NCBI GenBank assembly: GCA_023333565.1 | Contig: JAJKFH010003571.1 | Span: forward strand, 269,790 to 333,789 | Length of the DNA: 64,000 bases | Source: Puffinus mauretanicus | Taxonomy: Eukaryota; Chordata; Aves; Procellariiformes; Procellariidae | Reading direction: 5' to 3' | Part shown: in pieces, positions 42,601 through 57,600 of the stretch | Layout of the letters: each line of letters starts with the position of its first letter | How positions within the stretch are numbered: position 1 is the first letter of the stretch | Made by a program: the position numbers and the translations under genes | Notes under the pieces: generated by a model | Told to the model about the DNA's origin: nothing | What the model saw: only the letters and a program-made list of their open reading frames with translations | The model's database searches: none

Positions 42601-45600
42601 CCCAAAACAGATTCCATATGCAGACATGTTTTTTATCTCACTTCAACTGAAAAATGTTTTTAAAAAAAAAATCATTTTTTGGTATGTGCCTGTAAGCTGT
42701 TTGAAGGCAGGGAAGGGACCTTTTAGTTTACTCATGCAACACTCACACAATAGTAAACTGTTTGTCGTACATATTTATGCCTGTGATTCAAGTAATCATA
42801 TAAAGAATAAAAATATACAGTACCTTGTAATGGTAATATTTTCACGCCAAATTCTTCAAGGTAGCCGAGAGCACGAATGAGATCTAGCTCCTCCTGAACA
42901 GCACTTGGAGAGTCTACAATAAGTTGTAGACAGCACCTAAATAGGAAGGAAACAATTTTTTCTAAAAGTTGTTGAATAATTTCAAAGTTAAATTACTGGA
43001 AAAAGTTCACCTATAAGTAAAAAACAAAACAAAACAAAAAATCCAAACAAACAAAAATAAAAAACCCCCAAACAAACAAACCCCAAAAAACCCACAGTAA
43101 TTCATCTTCCTTATGAAATGTCAAAATACTCACTAGTCATGTAACACACATTGTAAGTGTTTGGCTGGCTGTTATGGCTGGCTAAACATTTTAACGAAAT
43201 TCTATTCGTGGATTGCTACAACCTTCTTCACCTAGCTGTGATAAGAACATCACCTAAACCCTCTTGAATTTAGACCTGCAATGAATTTAATGAAAGACGT
43301 TGAAGCCGTATGTACTTAAATATGTACTTATTTAGGGAAATATTTCTCATATCACTATGACATTTTGCTGTTGCCATATACTAGAAGATAAAAGCAAAAT
43401 TCTGTAAGAAGTTGATTGGAAATGAAATGTTACAGCTATTGTCACAAATTCAGTTTCCTCAACTGGGTTCAGCAAATGAAAACTGATTTAAAAAAAACAG
43501 CCAAACAGACAAAAAAAAAACCAGCACAAAATTGCTCTGAGGATGAATTAATCACTCATGGAAATAAGTTAAGTTACCATGAAACACCTAATGGGAGAAA
43601 AATCAGACAAGGACCAAAACATCTTACTAAACACAATAAACACACGGTCACACATCGATAGCAACTATTTGAGCTATAAACCGCATATTTTGAAATATCA
43701 CCATAAAACCATAAGATAAAAGTTGATCATGGGACCCTTATGAGATACTAAAAACAATGATACTTTGTATTTCCAGAGCCTGCTAATGAAAAAGACTCTC
43801 AATAGGAGATTGGGGGAAAAAAAAAAAGTAAATAAACCCTAATTTTATGACGACATTAAATCAGTTTTTCATACTGATTATAGAATAATAGAATAGTTTG
43901 GATTGGAAGGCACCTTTAAAGGTCATCTAGTCCAACCCCCCTGACATGGGCAGGGACATCTTCAACTAGAACAGGTTGCTCAGAGCCCCATCCAACCTGA
44001 CCTTGAATGTTTCCAGGGATGGGGCATCTACCACCTCTCTGGGCAACCTGTGCCAGTGTTTCACCACCCTCATTGTAAAACATTTCTTCCTTATATCTAG
44101 CCTAAATCTACCTCCTTTCAGTTTAAAACCATTCCCTTCCCCCTTGTCCTGTCACAACAGGCCCTCCTACAAAGTTTGTCCCCATCTTTCCTATAAGCCC
44201 CCTTTAAGTACTGAAAGGCCACAATAAGGTCTCCAGAGCCTTCTCTTCTCCAGGCTGAACAGCCCCAACTCTCTCAGCCTTTCTTCATAGGAGAGGTGTT
44301 CCATCCCCCTGATCATTTTCGTGGCCCTCCTCTGGACCCGTTCCAACAGGTCCATGTCTTTCTTGTGCTAAGGGCTCCAGAGCTGGATGCAGGACTCCAG
44401 GTGGGGTCTCACCAGAGCAGAGTAGAGGGGCAGAATCACCTCCCTCGACCTGCTGGCCACACTGCTTTTGATGCAGCCCAGGACACGGTTGGCCTTCTGG
44501 GCTGTGAGTGCACATTGCCAGCTCATGTCCAGTTTTTCATCCACCAGTACCCCCACGTCCTTCTCAGCAGGGCTGCTCTCAATCCGTTCATCCCCCAGCC
44601 TGTATTGATACCGGGGGTTGCCCCGACTCAGGTGCAGGACCTTGCACTTGGCCTTGTTGAACCTTGTGAGGTTCACACGGGCCCACTTCTTGAGCTTGTC
44701 CAGGTCCCTCTGGGTGGCATCCAGTCCCTCAGGCGTGTTGACCGCTTGGTGGTGACAGCTTGGTGTTGTCTGCAGACTTCCTGAGGGTGCACTCGATCCC
44801 ACTGTCCATGTCACTGATGAGGATATTAAACAGTACTGGTCCCAATACAGACCCCTGCGGGACACCACGCATCACCGATCTCCATCTGGACATTGAGCCG
44901 TTGACCACTACCCTCTGGATGTGGCCATCCAACCGATTCCTCACCCACTGGACAGTCCACCCATCAAATCCATACCTCTCCAGTTTAGAGAGAAGGATGT
45001 TGTGGGGGACCATGTCAAACGCCTTACAGAAGTTCAGGTAGACGACATCCGTGGCCCTTCCCATGTATGTCCACTAATGTAGTCACTCCATCATAGAAGG
45101 CCACTAGGTTGGTCAGGCAGGACTTGCGCTTGGTGAAGCCATGCTGGCTGTCTCAAATCACCTCCCTGTCCTCCACGTGCCTTAGCATAGCTTCCAGGAG
45201 GATCTGTTCCATGACCTTCCCAGGCACAGAGGTGAGGCTACATTATATTACAGTGCCACACGCAACAGCAAAGGACTGGACTGCTGACCCAAAAGGTCTG
45301 TTCCAAATAACCCTGCATTTTGTTCCTGCTGCTCCAAAATGAAGCTACACACCTGCAAAAACCAACCAACTTCTCTGCCTCCTAGCTTAGCCCAGAGGAA
45401 GACTTCTCTCCTTCGCATAGAGGAAATCCCACCACTAAAGTATCCTCTCCCCATACAAGTAAGTAGCTAACAGAGAGATTTTAACTGGGGCAATTACATG
45501 CATCCAGATAAAATTCAGCTGTAATTTGGATATTATAACAGTGTATGCAGCTGCTTCCTTGTGATGAAAACTTTTGCACAGTATATCTAGTAGCCCTGGC

Positions 45601-48600
45601 GTCCAAAATGTAAAAAGGCTCAAATGATTAAAAAAAAAAAACAAAACACATTATATTCATATAAATATTCATATTTTAAAAAAAAAAAAAAAAGCGCCAG
45701 TGACTCCCGGGCCTTTTAGGCCTCCAAAGCAAGTATTTACCTAGAGTGCTTATAAGCAGTAACGACAGTCAATAAACTGTGTTTTCAATAAAAAGGCAGA
45801 AATAGAGCTAGCATTATATAATTAATACTGTAAAAGTGACTGTCTTCCAACTTCGACCTAAGTCAATAATACCTTTACTGAAAAGGAAACAACAAAACCC
45901 CACAAAAATAAAGAAAAAAAACCTCATCCTCATTTTATGTATTTATGTGTGTGTGCATTTGGGAAGGGAGAGAGGAACAAGCTGTGAGTGATTACAGAGA
46001 AAAAAACGCTTTTTCAGTCATTTTCTAGTTAAGTTACGGAGAAAGAAACCGTCACTCAAGGCAAACTGCAAAAATATTCTTCCTTTAATCCCTAACGAAA
46101 AATATATGATTTGTCAATCCATAAAACTTTATAGTAACAATAATTTATTGAGGAAAACGTCTTAATTTGAAAAAGGATAATTAATTACAAACAGTTTGAC
46201 TGTATTACTATAGTCAGTACTCAAAAAAAAACTGGTAACGGGTATGTACACATCATTATGGGTCAAGATGAATTTGTATCTTGAGGGGAAGAAAAATAAT
46301 TTAATCTTTTTCTTGTAATTACTAGGTAAGTGTACTCATGTCTAAGTGAAAGTAGTACTTTATGAAGACGTCTTCCTTTATAGATGAGACATAAGTATTT
46401 TTGTTTGGTTATGGGATTTTGTTTTGGTTTTTGTTGTTTGGTTTGTGGGTTGTCTTATTTAAAAAAAAAAAAAAGTGCCTTAAGAAAAAGGAAAACTCAT
46501 TTGGATTAACACATAACACATAACAACACCACCAATGAAACAGCAAATCCTTAGAATAAAAGGGAAAAATTGGAAATATTAAGACATGCCTCTATTTGAA
46601 ATATTTAGGGTAAGCCAAGGCATCAATCTTCTGAAAAGGTAATACCTGATTATTTTACCTATCTACATCTAAACTATAAAAGAAAATGCTTCCCTATCTA
46701 AATCTATATAGGAATTAACACCCACACTGCAACCACCAAGGCTGCTCTATGCCTTAATTCCTTTCTGTAAATTATTTGGCTTATTTCTTAATGTAACAAA
46801 GAGAGACGGATAGCCTCAAATGAACTCTCAGAATAGGGAAAGATCAAAGTAAGAAAAGAAATGAAAGAATCAGCAAAATGGTATTTTCTACTGTGATAGT
46901 AACTGGGGGCCACAATTGTGGTTCGAGGCCATAACGTGGAAAAGGTTCAAATGACACACATAAAAAACTTCTTATCCACAGAGAAAGACTTGTACATTTC
47001 TTCTTCTTCAATGTGAATTCTGTAACAGATCATTCCAGCCACCAGGGACAGCAATGGTGTACGCACACACAAAGCAAGGCGGTGTACACACACACCAAAC
47101 AAAGAAAGCCCCAAAAAAAATCTTACAGAAGCCAAAGATATCGCTTCCATTTACCATGTAATTTTACATGAAGAGAACTAAACCCACATAAGATTCACCC
47201 CCTCTTACAGGGAAAACAAAATTCAAGTTTTAATTAAAAGAGCAATACGTATTTACATATATGATAATTGTAAATATACCTGGCCAAATCCATACAGCTA
47301 TCAGTCAAACTCGTTGAAGAATTGAAATATTCTCTGCCAGCAGCCAAAACTAGTTCGATACTTTTTGCATAGCTGACTCGGTACCGTGGCTTCCCTTTTG
47401 ATGAACTTGGTAGATCCACTGACCAAATACTGCAATGCATCATTTGCCCAGCCAAATGGATATTGTCTATACTGCTTGAGCATAAAAGACTTTCTGTGAA
47501 TATCTAAAAGAAAGAACAATAATTTAATAATCTGCAGCAGCAGCTTCAAGTAAGCTTATCTGCATTGTATGAAACCAACCCCTTTGAATAAAAGGACCTT
47601 TGAAGTCAAAAGAATACATTCAGTCCAAAATTTAACTTCTACCAAGGAGAGTACTTCCACAATTTAAGTAAAGCAAAAAATTAACTAGTTGCTAGTTATT
47701 TCTACTTCCTGCAGAAAAAAGCTTATTAACTGCCTTTTTACAGTATGACTTAGAGATCAGAAATTATTTATACCTCCATTCTGAGGTGTTAATAGGATGT
47801 AAGAATCTGAAAAGGCAGTTCAGTATTAAGACCTTAAAACCAAAAACACATGAGAAGAAATTTTGTATCTCTGAAGAAACGAAAAATATTTAGAACTGAG
47901 CACATAAGATGTTTTTTAAGTTTCAATCAAGACTATCTTCAAAGAATGTATACTAATATAATGCTGCATCTGCCACAAAACACCTGTTATTTTCAGGTCA
48001 AAGTTTTGCCCACTTTAAGACACTCAATCTCAATTCCTTACAAAAATAATTTTTTTTTTTTTAAACATGGTCAGTATTGTCCTAACGAAGAGCCACACAT
48101 GCATTTAATCATTTCAGAAAATATCGTAGCTGCAACAATATGGCCTTTGTCAAAGGTTTTAAATTTCGTAACAAATTAAATAGAATCCATGAATCATAGA
48201 AAAGCCCAGGTTGGAAGGGACCTCAAAAGATCATCTGGCCCAACCTTTCGTGGCAAAGGGGGCATAGATGAGATTATCTAGCACCCTGTTCAATCGCGTC
48301 TTGAAATTAAAGTATTTCTTCACTGGGAAGAACCTTTCCAAACCATCTTATGCTCCGGAAAGGAACACAGTCCATTGTTCCAGTTTCTTAAAAAACATCA
48401 TACAATTGGATCATCTTCCATTTCACAATATGTTAATCCTCAAGGAACAGTCAAAGATGCAAATTATGATAGCTGACCCTTCTTCTTTAAAGATCATATA
48501 CATACAGTTTACCTCTCTCAAAATTTATGAACATGAAGTCCTTCTTCAAGAGGACAGGATTCACTTTGCATGCAAGCACAATAGAGTAAGCATCATGCTA

Positions 48601-51600
48601 AAAAAGATGCCAATACAAACCTCATATGTGATTGCAAATCCTTACTGTGTCATCAATTTCTCGATTTTGAAGTTATCAAAGTATAATTGCATACGACAGC
48701 ACTACGTTTCAAAGCATTTTCAGCATTCCTACACCATTTTTCCAAAACCCTTTGTTGTGTTTTTTTTTAAATCATATGGTATAGAGGTTAAATAAGGTCA
48801 GAGCAAAGCAAACGCTATTATTTTCAGAGTGCTCTAGTACTATAATTTTTTTAAATGCACTTAAAAAAAAATTCCAAGTACACTAAGCCTTAGCCTATCA
48901 CAAAACCATGAACATTAAACACATTGCAATTCTCTTTGAGCAACTTCAAATTGTACAACTACAGAAAAAGAGTGACTTTTTTAGGTATAGGTTGAATAGC
49001 ATTGCTTTTTCCCTTCCAATTTTTTTTCTAATTTGCTTTCAAAACTTCTCCCAAGAGCTAATCAGATTGGTAAGCAATTAAATCTGCAAACAGTTATAAA
49101 ACACTTAAATTTTTAAAAGATGTGACTATTTAAACACCAATTATAGTGGACACAGCACTGTTTCTGTAATAAACTGCAGTATATTGAAGTGAAAATGTAG
49201 ATAAACAATATATGTCACAGCAAGTTCTGCATCAGTCTAATAGCTGTCCTTTGCAAATATTAATGACATAGGTTTGAGGTTTATGCACATTTTTCCTTCA
49301 ATGAAATTAGATTTCTCGTCTCACATTATTTTACTTCAACTGCAAGCAGTAGAAAGTCCATAATCCTCTAATGACCTTGGATAATATTATCAAACCAGAA
49401 CTTTGTGTTTAAGAAATGCTAGGCTGAAGATAACATTTAGCTAAAAGATTGTTTATTTTCATTAGTTTTAAGTGTTTATTACTAAACACATTTGTACACA
49501 GAATTACGAAGTCTCAAGAAGTTGACTTAATTTTTAAAAAGTTGAATTCTAGTAAAAGATATACAGGATATCAGAGGGGCTTCTGATGAAATGAATTAAC
49601 ACAGGAAGTTTCTGATTTGAATGAATACACCGTAAAAGAGCCAGTAGGCTACCAAGTGACATAACATATGAAAATGTATTTTCATTTGTGAGCAACAACA
49701 TGAAATGAGAATTTGTAGCTTACTTGGTACATAAACCAGTAAGAAAACATAAAACTCACCTCATAGCAAGTATCTGAATGTAAGCATGTATATACTTTCT
49801 GCTGCATGTCTAACATATCCTGGAGCAACTCCTTCCAGTGTGCCTCACTGACGGATGGTTGCCTACAAAAATTTTTAAAATTAAATATTCTCTTCTTCAA
49901 CAAATTTAAAGAAAAGTAGTAGATAACACTACAGTTCCATCATCAAAAATATGAGTTTGCTCAAATGCCATTTCAATCTTTAATTGGACTTTTAACCAAA
50001 AGTGATTTAAAGACAGAATGCTTTTAATATTAATTAATATTAAAACAGTGTCTATGGGATAAAATTGTGTGATGACAACAATGCAGTACCCAAAGTGTTT
50101 TTTCTGCTTGTTTTCTGTGGGTAAGACAAGGATTTTAGCAATTTTTATCAAGATCCCCCAAGTAGGTTTTGATAACTTCCAATAGTACATCAGAAAATTG
50201 GAAGTGCTATCTTCCTGCTGATCCAGGAACAGCTGGGTAAAAACAAGTTTGTAACAGCAACTGAGGATCATTAAAATGCTGTTCATTGTAGGCAATCTCA
50301 AAGGACTAATCGATTGCACGCAATCACAGGCGATTAGAGCTGCAAGTTTTTGTTCCTTAAATTGGAATGGTATTCAGATTCTTGACCCTCTGCATCCATG
50401 GATCTCTACTTACCCACAAAGCTTTCTATGCAACTTCATGTGCAAAACTCTTACTAGTAAAAACACTATGAAGGTTTTTTACATTATCTTGAGCCTTTCA
50501 GATTAAAAAAGACTTTTTTAAGCCATACAAGCTAGTCCAGATAATAGTGATTTTCTCATGTGTTCCTTTCATTTTGGCAAAGCAAAGAGTCTCTACAGAA
50601 AGTGAAAAATCAACACTTTTCCTACAGAGGCATTGACCTGATATTTTCTAAAGAAAGGTTTTTAGAAGTCAAAAAGCTTTCAGTATGTCCAAGCTAAATA
50701 CCATCACCATCACCCTACCATCACCAATAAACTATTGTGCATGTTTACTTTAAATAAGAAAAATAAGAAAAAAAAAACAACCCGCAGTGATGGCTGTTTT
50801 TCCCAGGGTTCAATCTTTTTATTCGCTTATGCCAAGAGCCGTGTAATAATTCATCTACAGTTGGAAGACGAGTTAAAAAAGTAGTTCTTAACCAGAAAAA
50901 TTGAAAAATTATACTGGAAATATAAGAGGTACAATCAATAAGTAAAATCAATAAATTACCCTATTAAAGAGCTCTTAAGAAAACATGCCAAAAAAAAAAA
51001 AGCGTTGTTTTACAAATCCTATACTCTCAATAAACTTAAATAGGTCTTAAAGGACCTCATTTATAATATGTTAACTTTGACTGTTCATCACCTTGCAGTA
51101 TTTTGCAGCCAGTATGCCTTTTAGGCTTGTTTACTTGAACTCAAACATATTGAAACAGGTTTGAAGCTAGACAGAGTTTTTTTGAATGTGGAGAATGCAG
51201 CCAAAACACTAATCGTGTTAATCATCAGTTTAACAAATGTGTTTTATGCACACCGTGTTCAGTTTGAACACTACGGTTGCCTACTGCAAGAAAACAAGCA
51301 GATACGCTCTCTGACGATAAGTATTTGTTCCCTTACTCTCCTTTCCCTCCTATCGCCCATTCGCTTTTGAATACTAACTTGCGACCTGTGTGCCTTGTCA
51401 ACCTAATCATCAGCTTCCGTGCCTCCTCCGCATTGTCCTTTGTGTCTTTCACAAAGGAAACAGGTTTCTGAAGTCCATGTTTCTCCAACAGCTCTGACAC
51501 GCTGTAAATGAATAGTCAACATTTTTTAATTCTGTACAGTTGTACAACTACCTCTGCTGCAGCAGTCTTAAAGCTGTCTCAGACAATGTACTGCAAATGC

Positions 51601-54600
51601 AAACAGTCTCCATAAAATCTATAACAGTATAGATTAGCCAGAGTAACATTATTTACTCAAAAAAATTAATACTGTAGGGTAAATGCATATCACCAATAAC
51701 CTGATAACATATCTTCACAGCTTTTACTTTTTGATCAGTCAAACCGTTACAGAGTATCAAGATCAAAACAAATTCCCTGGATATTTCAGAAGTAAATATT
51801 TCCTCCCCCTCAAAAAAACCAAAACAAAACAAAAAAAACCACACCAACAAACATTTTTATTCCAAGGAAAATATCTGTGTAGTTTTATAATATTCAAATA
51901 ATTAAAACCATTCAATATTTCTAAGATCTGAATATAAAAAACTTACATATTATCTTGTCGACAGCACTAAAAACAAGATAAATATTCTTGCTGCTTTCTT
52001 GTCATAAAAAAGTTCTTGGCTATACCTAGTGACTTCTGTAAGAATACATTACTTATTTTAGCAACATTAAATACCTAAGAATTTGTTCCAGTTCATCTAC
52101 TTCATCATGAAGAGTGTTAGTTTTATCTGTTTCAGGCCTGCAAAGATATTATACAATTAATATTAAACATATATATCTCCATACTTCTTGTAATTTCTTC
52201 ATATAATTCAGATTACATAGATATAAAGATAAGCAGTTTGAAACATCCCTTGATGAAAATCAAATATACTTTTGCTTGAAAAGATTAAAACTGCTGGCTT
52301 CTTGCCGGAAGGATAGCTAAAACTGAGAGGGTCCCTCAGTCTCCCAAGAAAAGAGCTTTTCCTTCTTCCTTACACTTTTCTCAGGCTCTCTCCTTCCTAC
52401 ATGCAAAAGATATTGGGAGAAGAGTTTACATCTCCTCCTCATGCTTTCACTTCCTTGAGAATTACTTGTCCTTCATATAGGTCTTCCATATAGAGACCTC
52501 TCTCACAGGGCCATATTGCTGCTTTTAAGCTAAGTGCAAGACGCCACTAACTGTAACAAGACCAACGAGACCAGTAAGATAGCACTAACACTTGGTCTCA
52601 ATTCACCAGGATATAAAAGGTCTAAGAAACTAACACAGAAGCCTTAGTCTAGGCTGCTACTTTAAATCATGTTTTGTTGTATTATTTGGTAGAGTAAATA
52701 TACAGCACAAGCATACGTATGACCATGACAACGCAGACAGGAACAGAATATTCCAATAACATTACCTACCCTTTAGTGACTTAACTATTTTTAAAGCATT
52801 AATTCACAACTATATTTAACACATCTAAAATATTTACAAATAACTAGCTGAAAATGTTTACCCATATCCTCTTTGTGGAAGGCATTCCAAAATATCGTAA
52901 CAGAGAGAGAGCTGGTCATCTCGTTCACAACTATAAATACATTCCAATGCCGTAATCATAAGCTGGTCTTGATCAGGAATAATTTTTTGCTGACACTAAC
53001 AAGAAAAGAAAGCACATTATTTTTAGTTTTCTGTTTCTAATTCAACAGTTAAGTTTATTCTGAACATAAAAAGATGTGTACTCCAAGTAAATAAATTGTC
53101 TTTAGTTGTAATTAGAAGGTCTCTTGCTAACAACTTAGTGAACTACCTGTTGAAGTTACAACCTGAAACATAACTCGGCTAGTTTTCTACACTGCAGACA
53201 CTGGAAAGAACAGTGGTACGTCATTATACCCTTTTTGAATTCGAGAGGTGGAGAGGGTGCAGGGCAGAGGAAGGCAACTGCTGCAAATATTTGTCAGATT
53301 TATTTAATATGTACAACATTATCAATATATATAAGATAGCTGTGTTTTTCCTTCACTGGTTGATTTCTGTCCATACACTTAGAATGTTCAATAATATGCA
53401 AAAGTGTGCTTACGTGCCCTGGAGTAACTATTTAAACTGTAGAAGCAGCATGAAATACTCACATGGAAGGTAACTTCAACCCTTACTCACTGAACTCTTG
53501 CCTCCATCCTAACGGCTCCCATTTTATTCTTTACATTTGTTGTGGAAAGAGAGGGGCAGGGTGGAAGGGGGCAGGGAGAAATAACTTGAAATCTACTGAT
53601 AGTAAATTCCTCAGGAAAAAAAATATTAGTGAGATCAAACTCTTTAATTCCCATTTTTTAAAAAGCAAATATGCCAGGAATTTACTTTAGACACATCACC
53701 ATAAAATTACTTCAGAGAAGAATCTTAACAATAATTGTTGTTCTACTAGGTCAAGATCATAATTACTACAATCATAATTATATTGACTATCTTATCATGG
53801 ACAGTTTAGATGCATAATATCTTATGCTGTAATATTTTTAAATTAATGTTTTCTAAAACTTAACAAATCCTGGGTGCAAGAAGAAGGGCAAGATCAGGGA
53901 GACAATCTGATTTATAAGATGAACTAACCCTGTTTATGAATTCACTTCTTCGGACAAGAATTTCCAAAGAAACCAGTAGAATCATCAGGGCTCTATACTT
54001 ACAGCAGGTTTTGAATTCTGAAATATCTTCAGAGGTAGAGTAAGGTCCTCCTTTGCTAATGTTACTAAATATTCTTTAAAAAGTGAATTTGCACGACCAG
54101 GGGACTGATTTTCACAGCGGTGAAGAAAAGGAATCATCCACTGATAAACATTCTTCACGTATTTTTCATCAGAGGACTGGAAAGCGCAATGAGTTACAGA
54201 GAGAAAAAAAGAACAAACAGAACATATTTTGATCAATATAACTGAAACAGTATCTTCACCTATCACAAACAACAGCTGAAGCCTGCAATTCATCACTGCT
54301 GCACAGATCACTACATCATGAAGCACTTAAACAATTCATCATCTTTCTGCTGCCCAATGGCTTGGGGAAACCAAGCAGTACAGGAGTAAAGCCCATTACA
54401 TGAGGAAAGCCAGCTGTCTTCCTCCTGCAATTTCAGAATGAGTGAAAGATCGGCTTGCATTCATGTCAGAGTAGCATTACTTTCAGTATGCAAGAATGCA
54501 AGACAGAAAAAGAAATGAGGAGTGGTTACATAAATCCTAACAAAATTTTGAAAATTCTGAGGAGCTTCAAGTGCATGAGTGTTCTCCTCTGGTGCTTACG

Positions 54601-57600
54601 TATTCTTCGACTGAATTTCAGAGCCCTGTTCAATCTCTAGGTATTTTTCAACCTTTCCAAAAGGTCTTTTTCTATTCTGAAATGCCACGCGCAGGCTGAA
54701 CACAGAGAAAATGAAAAACACGCGTATGCTGCAGAGGCAAATATTAAGATTTTTTGCCAATATTTAAAGCACCAAAAAACATACAAGGAAAACATTCAAC
54801 GTTGTTGTATCTGCAGCATCATCAACAGCTACACTTAAGATTCTTTAGAAGGGGCCAGTGAAAAAGCAATTCACAGCTTTCAAAAGACTAGATTCATTAA
54901 CATTTAGTTCTGTGCCTAGGACAAAGAAACAGGTCTTTGAGAAAACTGAGACATTTTAGCATTTGTTAAAAACAAATAAATAAAGGAAAAAACCCACCAC
55001 AACAAAAAAGAAACAGTAAAAGTGTTGAATTGTTGTTGAATTAAAGATGGAGGTTCATCAGAAAAATGTCAGCCACTAACAGTATCTTTATATACACAGG
55101 ATCTAGGGTAACCTGAATTACTGGAGATCAATGTATATTTACTAATTTATTCAAAATACTTACATTCTTCATCAACAGTCTCAGCTTTTCAATGTCTTTC
55201 ATCTCTACAAGTTCCTTCAAAGTTAAGGTTTGATCACCATCAGTCTCATAAACTACTGTCTCAAGAGTGATCAGATTGTCACAAAGCACCTGCAGACCAG
55301 GAATATTCCTCTCCATGCCAAGACGAACAAGGGACAGAGCACAGTCCACCTGAAAAAAAAAAAATAAAAACCCCCTGCTGTACAACTGTGTGCCAAAAAA
55401 CAAGTCCAGCCTGTGTCCTGTTTGTGTGTCTATTTTCCTTCCATGTTCCTTTTGCTTAGTAGGCAATTCGAAGGTCTTAAAAGTTTTTGTGGACTGTATA
55501 TTCCTAAATGGATTGTTCTTCTCAGCTTTATAAAGACCAAATAAAATGCTTAATCTTAGTGGATGATGTCATTATAGGCTTTTGACCCAGATGCATCCTA
55601 CTGATGCATGTTAATTAGGAGAATACTATTCCTTCCGGAGATCACACACAGATATATCACCTCATCTCACTGCATAGAATATGAAGGATTGCTTTAAACT
55701 AAGATAATCAGTTAACCGACTGAACTTATGCATACCTCTGCATGTAACGTGACTTTTCTAGCTGACCATGAATTCATAATTTTAATTGTTGCATTTTATT
55801 TCACAGAAAATAATGACGGTCTTTTTCCCTGGTGACTGAAAATACTTTTATATGAAAGATTTTGTTTCAATTTCAAAGAATGCAATATTGGCTGTATGTA
55901 TTCAGTGAGACAGACATAAGTCTGAAGAGTAGAACACAATTTCATTTATATGTTAGTAATTTAATTAATCCTTGGAAGTTGCTTTTTTTTTTTTCCATAC
56001 CTACTGATAGGCTGTTAAGATCACAGGGAACTATGACTAGAGAGCCTTGGAGGACCACAAACTTGAAGAATAGAAGAACTTGTCCCCCAGAACTAACTCA
56101 TAGTGATACTTCCAGCCAACCTCTTTTCATGCAGCTAAATTGGCTTGAGAAGCAATAAAATACTGGAGCACATCAGTGATGAGTTCTATTCTTGCTTGCA
56201 ATGCTTGATTTATCAGACAGAGCTTCAAACATTTTTAAAATATGAAGAAAATAAAGCAAAAATAAGCTGCATGGTAGTCCCACAGACACACAATAAACCT
56301 GCCAGGAAGAAATCATGACAGTACTACACATTGGCATATGAGTGACACATGTGACTGCCACATATCGATATATATGGCACAGTATCATGTGACAGATAAA
56401 AGAACATGTTTCCTGATACTCTGTGCACAACATTCCCTCCCTCAGTTACAAACATAAAATGTAATGGTAAACATTTTTCATGGACTAGAGAAGTGCTATG
56501 GTAAGGCAAGTGAAGGGGAATCTACCGGCTTCCTATTCATTCATAGGATCAATTACCTGGCTGAGTAAACTTTAGAGCAAGCATAAGTACACTGCAAAAC
56601 AAAAAACAAATAGTTCAAAAGTCATAATGAAGATTGAGACACAGTGTATATTACTGAGGGAAAAGCTCCCATCAATACGCGTTAAGACAGGATTCTGTTG
56701 AAGAAGGCTGATCAGCCCGAGTCAGCCATCATCATTTCCTCACTGCTATTCTCACCTGCATCGCATATTTTTCAATTTCCTGTGCTCTGCTCAAATACCA
56801 ATCGGTAACGAGATCTAACGAAAGGTCAGTAGTCCTGTACTTCAGTAACTCAGGTTGTGTTTCATACAGAAATTTGCCTTCATCTTGTAAAGTTGGTTCA
56901 ACAATCACCCTTTTCAAAAAAAAAAAAAAAAGTAAGTATATGTTTAAGTATACATTTGCTTGCATTTTTTTCACATCAGTTTTTTTCTTTAAACTTCTGG
57001 TTATTCTGAAAGAAAATGATACAATCAAACTACCATTACACCAATAATTTGATGAGACTCAAATGCCAATCACAGTAAGTCTTAATTTTTGTCAGCAAAG
57101 TAACTAGAAAGAGATTCCAAACATGAGATAGGTCATGAAAGAAAGAATCCTCTCTACTCAAGACACAGGTATGCCCAACCTCTGCTTTCCATCTGTTCCT
57201 CACACAGTGAAAGGCAGTTTTGTGATCCATTAAAGCTGCTATGATAATGTTATGGTTGACAACTAACAGGGCAGAAGAGGAGTGGGCGGGCGGGGGGGAG
57301 AAAAGCAGGATTTCCAACAGTAACCCCTGCTCACATGCATTTGCAAAAGTTACTCATCACATAATCACACTGAACATAATGCTGTAACATGTAAGAGTAT
57401 TTGCTCAGTCACTCTCACTAAGAAAGCCGAAAACAAGTTAGTGTGCACAAAAATAAGAAGTGAGTCTTACTGGGTATTTCCCACATTTTAAGAATTAGTA
57501 AGGAAATTCTTTATCTGAAGTGTACATAAATACAGAAAAAACTTTTTGCTTTTTCTATATACTTACCTGCATTCTGCTTTTTCACACCAGTCGTCTTCAC

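Noticed and set aside
44296..44784. 162-residue plus-strand open frame
   Set aside because: It is the antisense of the CR1 reverse transcriptase C-terminal region.
55560..55625. Possible C/D-box snoRNA (gatgatg ... ctgatgc words)
   Set aside because: Box spacing and terminal pairing are not convincing and no conserved guide region could be recognised by eye.
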